Assembly (NCBI GenBank): GCA_000416005.1 | Contig: KE356562.1 | Coordinates: forward strand, 1,392,053 to 1,410,645 | Direction of reading: 5' to 3' | DNA: 18,593 bases | Source of the DNA: Haloquadratum sp. J07HQX50 | GTDB taxonomy: Archaea > Halobacteriota > Halobacteria > Halobacteriales > Haloferacaceae | In this document: positions 14,154 to 18,593 of the stretch, one piece after another | How positions within the stretch are numbered: the first letter of the stretch is position 1 | How the letters are laid out: each line of letters opens with the position of its first letter | The notes under the pieces: generated by a model | The model's database searches: none | Seen by the model: the letters and a program-made list of their open reading frames with translations, nothing else | What the model was told of the DNA's origin: nothing | Position numbers and translations under genes: made by a program

Positions 14154-15389
14154 ATGATGGATATCCAATTTCTCGGTGGGGCTGGTGAAGTTGGCCGGAG
14201 TGCAATTTATATTAATGACTCGCTATTACTGGACTATGGGCTGAAGACTGCGACCCCACCGCAGTTTCCCGTGGGATCTGTGGAGCCCGAGGCAGTTGTG
14301 GTCTCACACGGACATTTAGATCATGTCGGATCGATTCCATCACTCCTTAGTGGTGCTCGTCGCCCGCCGATCCACATGACAGGACCAACACTCGAATTGA
14401 CGCGCACACTCGCACAGGATACGCTCAAACTACATGGGGGAAGCTATAACTGTCCGTTTACTGCTGAGGAGATTCGACGACTTCCTGAAGTGGCAGAGAC
14501 GCACCAATACACACAGACATTCAGTGCTGCCGGTCATCAAATCACGTTTTATAATGCGGGCCACATTCCCGGGAGCGCACACATCCTTATCGATGATGGA
14601 GAGACTCGTTTGCTCTATACGGCAGATTTCAATACGATTGATCAGCGCCTTGTTTCACAGACGACAGCACGTCCCGATGCAGATGTGGTCATCTGTGAGA
14701 CCACGTACAGTGATATTGAGCACCGTGCTCGCGAGACAATTGAAACAGAATTCGTCAAGAGTGTCAAGTCAACCCTCTGGGAGGGTGGAACTGTCGTCAT
14801 TCCAGCCTTTGCAATTGGCCGAACACAAGAGATGCTACTCATTTGCGAGGCACACGGGATTCCCTGTTATGTCGACGGGATGGGGACACAGATCACCAAT
14901 ATGCTTCAGCAGTATCCTGGCTTTGTTCGCAATGCCGTTGCCCTCCGTGAAGCCAAGTCTCACGCTCGCTTCGTCACTGGCCGAGATGGGCAGCGACGGC
15001 GGATTGCTGAAAAGAACGTTGCGATTGTCACCACAAGCGGCATGCTCTCTGGCGGACCTGCGATGACGTACATCCCTGCAATTGGTGCAAATCCGGTGAA
15101 TAAAATAACTATGACCGGGTACCAGGTCGAGGGGACTCCAGGCCGAAGTCTCCTTGAGACTGGGGGGGCAGAAATCGATGGCCAACACATGACAGTTAGC
15201 GCACAGGTCGAGGCATATGATTTCTCCGCACACGCCGATAGTGATGGAATTCGTGAACTTTTAGATGCATACGGTGATGCGACTGTATTGCTGAATCACG
15301 GTGATCGGTGTGCCAGGTTTGCCGAGGAACTTCGCTCACAAGACATTGAAGCATCGGCTCCAGAGATTGGACAAACTCTGACAGTGTGA
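14154..15389 (+). CDS. Beta-CASP metallo-beta-lactamase RNase (aCPSF2-type)
   Basis: A 411-residue enzyme of the metallo-beta-lactamase/beta-CASP group, which cleaves RNA by endo- and/or 5'-exonuclease action. Motif 2 'SHGHLDHVG' (51-59), 'NAGHIPGSAH' (motif 3), 'LLYTADFNT' (motif 4 Asp), 'VVICETTYSD' (motif A), the beta-CASP 'PAFAIGRTQEML' and C-terminal 'FSAHADSDGI' and 'LLNHGD' (motifs B and C) occur in order. It lacks the N-terminal KH domains of aCPSF1, and its length matches aCPSF2. An RNase J cannot be fully excluded. Two ATGs in tandem (14154, 14157) make the start uncertain by one codon. The hairpin-bearing leader upstream raises the possibility of autoregulation. Confidence 0.92.
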   Translation: MMDIQFLGGAGEVGRSAIYINDSLLLDYGLKTATPPQFPVGSVEPEAVVVSHGHLDHVGSIPSLLSGARRPPIHMTGPTLELTRTLAQDTLKLHGGSYNCPFTAEEIRRLPEVAETHQYTQTFSAAGHQITFYNAGHIPGSAHILIDDGETRLLYTADFNTIDQRLVSQTTARPDADVVICETTYSDIEHRARETIETEFVKSVKSTLWEGGTVVIPAFAIGRTQEMLLICEAHGIPCYVDGMGTQITNMLQQYPGFVRNAVALREAKSHARFVTGRDGQRRRIAEKNVAIVTTSGMLSGGPAMTYIPAIGANPVNKITMTGYQVEGTPGRSLLETGGAEIDGQHMTVSAQVEAYDFSAHADSDGIRELLDAYGDATVLLNHGDRCARFAEELRSQDIEASAPEIGQTLTV

Positions 15390-15756
15390 ACTGCCTGGAC
15401 TCAAGCGAGGTGGTTTGAGAGACGAATTCAGAGTCATCAAAAAACTCATATCTTCGATTCCCATCCAACCCCGAGGCGCCCGGCCTGCTCCGCCTACAGA
15501 GACCACTTGGTCTGATCATCAAGAATCGAGGAGAATAGCTGACTCTTAACCATCAGGCTGAATCCGACACCCTCCCCAACGATCCACCACTGATGGCAGG
15601 CTCAGATATTCTACCGTTCTCAACCCGACATTTGACAACAGTCACACAAACGAGTTTAATATCGTCGGTGGTTGTGGCTTCTGTCTCTTCGCTTGGTCTA
15701 TACGAATAGCGAGCACTGGCGAAAGTGTCTATTGACTACCCATGGAATGACTGTGC
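15390..15756. other. Intergenic region with IS-end-like block
   Basis: 367 bp without a supported gene. The left part holds the repeat copy at 15469-15515. The right part (15600-15756) should carry the promoter of the FAD oxidoreductase; GTTTAATATC (15655-15664) is a candidate A/T-rich box, about 95 bp before the start codon, so a leader would follow. No leaderless box about 25 bp before 15757 is obvious. Confidence 0.45.
15469..15515 (+). repeat. Second copy of the IS-end block seen at 4971
   Basis: The 27 bp from 15469 match those from 4971 at 22 positions (CCCCGAGGC, CCTGCTC and GCCT are identical). Both copies are followed by a short hairpin: AGACCA/TGGTCT (15500-15513) here, AGAG/CTCT (5002-5011) there. 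A stem AGGCG/CGCCT (15474-15478 with 15491-15495) matches AGGC/GCCT in the other copy. The first copy sits at the left end of a TnpB element, so this is probably a solo end. No transposase accompanies it. Confidence 0.6.
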
Positions 15757-17187
15757 ATGTCAGACCCGTTTATTGTGATTGGTGCAGACGCTGCTGGCCT
15801 CTCAGCAGCAAGCAAGTGTCGTCGCGATAATCCCAGCCGGGAGGTCATTGTTTTTGAGCGTGGCGAGTGGATCTCATACGCTCACTGCGGAACTCCATAT
15901 TTTATCAAAGGCGCTGTCGACAAACTGACTGACCTACAGTCACTCACACCGAGTGCAGTCGAGAAACGCGGAATTGAGCTTCAACGAAAGCACGCGGCGA
16001 CAGCAATTGATACGGTTTCTCACACAGTCACAGTGGCTGGCCCGCATGAGACTCAAGATGTTGATTACGATGCGTTACTTATCGCAACAGGTGCCGAAGC
16101 AATCGAAGCCCCAATTGAGGGGTCCAATCTTGGAAACGTCTTCAGCTTGCACGGGCTTGACGACGCTGCCAACATCCGCGCGCTATTAGAGCCGCCAACT
16201 GAATTCAGCAGCGACCGACTCGGGGGTGGTGGCTATCTTGACACAGATACGGTGCAGACGTATGGCGCTCGCGAACCACCAGAGACCGTTGCGATCATCG
16301 GTGGTGGATATGTTGGCATAGAAATGGCTGAAGCATTCCGTGCATGGGATTGCCGCGTTCACCTGTTCCAGAGGGGTGAGACACTGCTCCCTGCATTTGG
16401 GGAGGCAGTTGGTGATATCGTTGCTGAACGACTTACCGATGCGAACGTTGAACTCCATCTCGACACAGAAGTGACAGCACTCACTGGCACTGGCGGGACT
16501 GTCTCAGCAGTCACTTGTGATACCGGTGCCCAAATCCCGATTGATGCTGCACTCATTGGTATCGGGATTAAACCAAATACAGAGCTCATTGCCGATACTC
16601 CTATTGAGAGTGGAAGAACCGGTGCAATTCAAACAGATAAGTACGGACAGACGACCGTTGACGACGTCTATGCGGCTGGTGATGTAGCTGAAGTCACCCA
16701 TACTGTGACCACCGAACCGACATGGAGTCCGTTGGGCCTTCCAGCGAATCGTGTCGGCCGTGCAATTGGCATGACCATCGCCGGCTCACCAACCCCAGTC
16801 GGGTCCGTCGTAGAGACAGCGATGCTCAAAGCATTTGATCTTGAGTGTGGGCGAAGCGGGATTCTTGACAATGAACGAGCGGAAGCAGCTGGCTTCGAGC
16901 CGCGCTCACAGACCATCACTGCACAGTCTCGTTCGGGATACTATCCCGGTGCTGCAGAGACGACTGTTACACTCATGGCTGATGCAACCACAGGTCGACT
17001 GTTAGGTGGAAGCATCGTTGGAACTGATCGTGCAGCTGTTCGGATCAATACAATCGCGACCGCTTTAGGTGGAGAATTCACTGTTGGAGAGCTTGAACTT
17101 CAGGATCTGGGATACGCACCACCGTTTAGTCCTGTCTGGGATCCGATCCTCACTGCAGCGAAAGTTCTTCACGGGAGAGTTGGATAG
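15757..17187 (+). CDS. FAD-dependent CoA-disulfide reductase/NADH oxidase-like enzyme
   Basis: A 476-residue flavoprotein of the pyridine nucleotide-disulfide family. 'VIGADAAGLSAASK' (7-20) binds FAD. 'SYAHCGTPYFIKG' places a single redox Cys at 44, the position used by CoA-disulfide reductases and NADH oxidases, instead of the CxxxxC pair of glutathione or lipoamide reductases. 'VAIIGGGYVGIEMAE' is the NAD(P)H-binding Rossmann loop and 'DDVYAAGDVAEV' the second FAD motif; a dimerisation domain ends the protein. Low-molecular-weight disulfide, persulfide or O2 could be the acceptor. The gene runs convergently into the copper ATPase gene with 4 bp between stops. A Gly-rich insert near residues 152-162 lies before the NAD domain. 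Confidence 0.92.
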   Translation: MSDPFIVIGADAAGLSAASKCRRDNPSREVIVFERGEWISYAHCGTPYFIKGAVDKLTDLQSLTPSAVEKRGIELQRKHAATAIDTVSHTVTVAGPHETQDVDYDALLIATGAEAIEAPIEGSNLGNVFSLHGLDDAANIRALLEPPTEFSSDRLGGGGYLDTDTVQTYGAREPPETVAIIGGGYVGIEMAEAFRAWDCRVHLFQRGETLLPAFGEAVGDIVAERLTDANVELHLDTEVTALTGTGGTVSAVTCDTGAQIPIDAALIGIGIKPNTELIADTPIESGRTGAIQTDKYGQTTVDDVYAAGDVAEVTHTVTTEPTWSPLGLPANRVGRAIGMTIAGSPTPVGSVVETAMLKAFDLECGRSGILDNERAEAAGFEPRSQTITAQSRSGYYPGAAETTVTLMADATTGRLLGGSIVGTDRAAVRINTIATALGGEFTVGELELQDLGYAPPFSPVWDPILTAAKVLHGRVG

Positions 17188-17191
17188 ACAG

Positions 17192-18593
17192 TTAGTGATT
17201 CCAAAGTTTGCTAATCAGGCGATACTCTGTATCAGGGCTGTATCGACGGAACAAAAGACTGTTTGACAGCACTGATACCGATGAGAGCGCCATTGCTCCA
17301 GCAGCAAGGATCGGTTGTAAGAGGCCCAATGACGCCAATGGGATCATCGCCGTATTATACCCGAGTGCCCAAAATAGATTTTGTTTGATTTTGGCGAGCG
17401 TCCCAGCTGATATTCGGATTGTCTTTAGCACATCCATTGGGTCATCACGCATCAGCGTTACATCCGCAGCCTCAATGGCGATATCGGTACCTGAGCCAAT
17501 AGCAGTACCGACCGTAGCGGTCGCAAGCGCTGGAGCGTCATTTACTCCATCGCCGACCATCATTGCCTGTTTGCCGCGATTTTGGATCGAATCGACAGCC
17601 GAAGCTTTCTCGTCTGGAAGCACTTCTGCCTGGACATTGTCAGGCTTAATCGAGAGATCGTTCGCCACCGCTTTCGCTGTTAGCTCATTATCACCCGTGA
17701 TCATATGCACCTCTATGCCACGATCATCCAACGCCTCCACTGCGTCGACAGCACTCGGCTTTACCGTATCTGCTTCTGCAATGACACCGAGCAAGCGGCT
17801 CCCATCTTTGGTCTGTTCACCCACTAAAACAACACTCTTGGCTGTCGATTCGAGTCGATCTTGAGCAGTCCCTGCAGGTGCCGGGTCAATACCATGCGCC
17901 TCAAGTAACCGATGATTACCAACAAGTACAGTCCGTTGATTAACGATTCCCTTGACACCCTGGCCAGGAATGCTCTCAAACTCTGTCGCGCTGTCAAACT
18001 CGACGTCACGATCACGTGCAGCTTCAACGATTGCCTGCCCAAGTGGATGCTCGCTGTGGGTTTCGACACTTGCAGCTCGTGCGAGTAGCATATCGGTTGT
18101 TACTGCTACTGACGATTTCTCAAGCGCCCCTCCGTCGGCACTCGGAGTGATTGGGACAACGTCTGTTACAGCGAGTTCACCCTCAGTCAGCGTCCCTGTT
18201 TTATCGAAAATCACTGTCTCTACCTGTTGAACCCGCTCAAGAACATCTCCGCCCTGAAACAGAATTCCATGCGTCGCACCGATGGTTGTCCCGACCATTG
18301 TCGCCGCCGGTGTGGCAAGTCCAAGTGCGCACGGACAGGCGATGAGAACGGCTGAAGCGAACACTAATAAGGAGAACTCAAGTGTCGAAACAGCCCCGCC
18401 AGCAACGGCTGGTCCCCCCGCAATAATTCCCCACAATGGCAATGACCTAACGAGGTCGGCAAGCGTTTCTGGGAAAGCTATCCAGAGCACTGCCCAGATA
18501 ACAGCATTCGCGATGACCACCGGGACAAAGAATGCAGAGATGCGATCAGCAACATTTTGAATCGCTGGCTGCCGTGATTGCGCCTGCTTAACT
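17192..18593 (-). CDS. copA: Copper-type P1B ATPase, C-terminal part
   Basis: The frame is open to the window edge (last full codon at 18592), so the N-terminal metal-binding domains and first membrane helices lie outside; 466 codons are seen. Motifs in order: 'NVADRISAFFVPVVIANAVIW' (membrane segment), CPC in 'IACPCALGLATPAA', phosphorylated Asp in 'FDKTGTLTEG', the 'SEHPLGQAIV' HP nucleotide motif, 'MITGDN', 'MVGDGVNDAPAL', and final helices with 'YNTAMIPLA' and 'MALSSVSVLSNSLLF'. CPC plus YN and MxxSS are the Cu+-exporting P1B-1 signature. It probably exports monovalent copper. A GTG at 18520 is internal, not the start. The membrane helices and phosphorylation site make the function secure; copper over silver is family inference. 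Confidence 0.95.
   Translation of the reverse strand, partial: VKQAQSRQPAIQNVADRISAFFVPVVIANAVIWAVLWIAFPETLADLVRSLPLWGIIAGGPAVAGGAVSTLEFSLLVFASAVLIACPCALGLATPAATMVGTTIGATHGILFQGGDVLERVQQVETVIFDKTGTLTEGELAVTDVVPITPSADGGALEKSSVAVTTDMLLARAASVETHSEHPLGQAIVEAARDRDVEFDSATEFESIPGQGVKGIVNQRTVLVGNHRLLEAHGIDPAPAGTAQDRLESTAKSVVLVGEQTKDGSRLLGVIAEADTVKPSAVDAVEALDDRGIEVHMITGDNELTAKAVANDLSIKPDNVQAEVLPDEKASAVDSIQNRGKQAMMVGDGVNDAPALATATVGTAIGSGTDIAIEAADVTLMRDDPMDVLKTIRISAGTLAKIKQNLFWALGYNTAMIPLASLGLLQPILAAGAMALSSVSVLSNSLLFRRYSPDTEYRLISKLWNH

Noticed and set aside
17208..17864. 218-codon open frame on the + strand
   Set aside because: Opposite the copper ATPase, with Ser/Ala-rich shadow composition.
1..18593. 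CRISPR array, tRNA or rRNA genes, toxin-antitoxin or phage-defence system
   Set aside because: No regularly spaced direct repeats, no tRNA cloverleaf or rRNA signature and no defence-type gene apart from dead TnpB remnants were seen.

Overview
The window looks like chromosomal DNA of a haloarchaeon. Predicted proteins are rich in Asp and Glu, the families are halophile families (haloarchaeal DUFs, paired UspA proteins, an archaeal RNase P RNA), and several genes have archaeal A/T-rich boxes about 25-30 bp before the start codon. Base composition looks near 50% GC by eye, low for this group, and insertion-sequence debris is abundant. Together these suggest Haloquadratum or a close relative. 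That genus call is inference.

Left part (1-2040): the end of a DUF7112-like gene overlaps a DUF5807-like gene by ATGA, and the latter meets a DHH phosphoesterase tail to tail. Region 2040-5115: two divergent UspA genes lie between two decayed IS200/IS605-type TnpB fragments. One is a C-terminal zinc-finger piece on the + strand. The other is a DUF2080-TnpB cassette on the - strand, with a lost start, an amber codon, a frameshift and a missing 3' end. Region 5116-6699: a UspA-GNAT two-gene operon on the - strand is divergent from a DUF5806-like gene.

Region 6759-11408 holds nucleotide and cofactor genes: nicotinamidase followed by dihydroorotase on the - strand, then a HExxH lipoprotein and nicotinate phosphoribosyltransferase on the + strand. 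Nicotinamidase and the phosphoribosyltransferase are consecutive steps of the Preiss-Handler NAD salvage route. Region 11409-13490: an AMMECR1-domain gene, a third TnpB remnant, the RNase P RNA gene with its own TATA box, an unexplained structured stretch, and a solo GC hairpin typical of an IS end.

Right part (13560-18593): a small conserved-looking protein, a beta-CASP metallo-beta-lactamase RNase (aCPSF2 type) behind a hairpin-bearing 267 bp leader, an FAD-dependent CoA-disulfide-reductase-like enzyme, and, convergent with it, the C-terminal two thirds of a copper P1B ATPase that runs off the window.

No new multi-gene defence or metabolic system is evident. The most distinctive features are the accumulation of dead TnpB elements, which have lost coding capacity but in places keep structured ends, their position around the UspA pair and rnpB, and two unexplained structured intergenic regions. 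No CRISPR array, tRNA, rRNA or intact transposase was seen.
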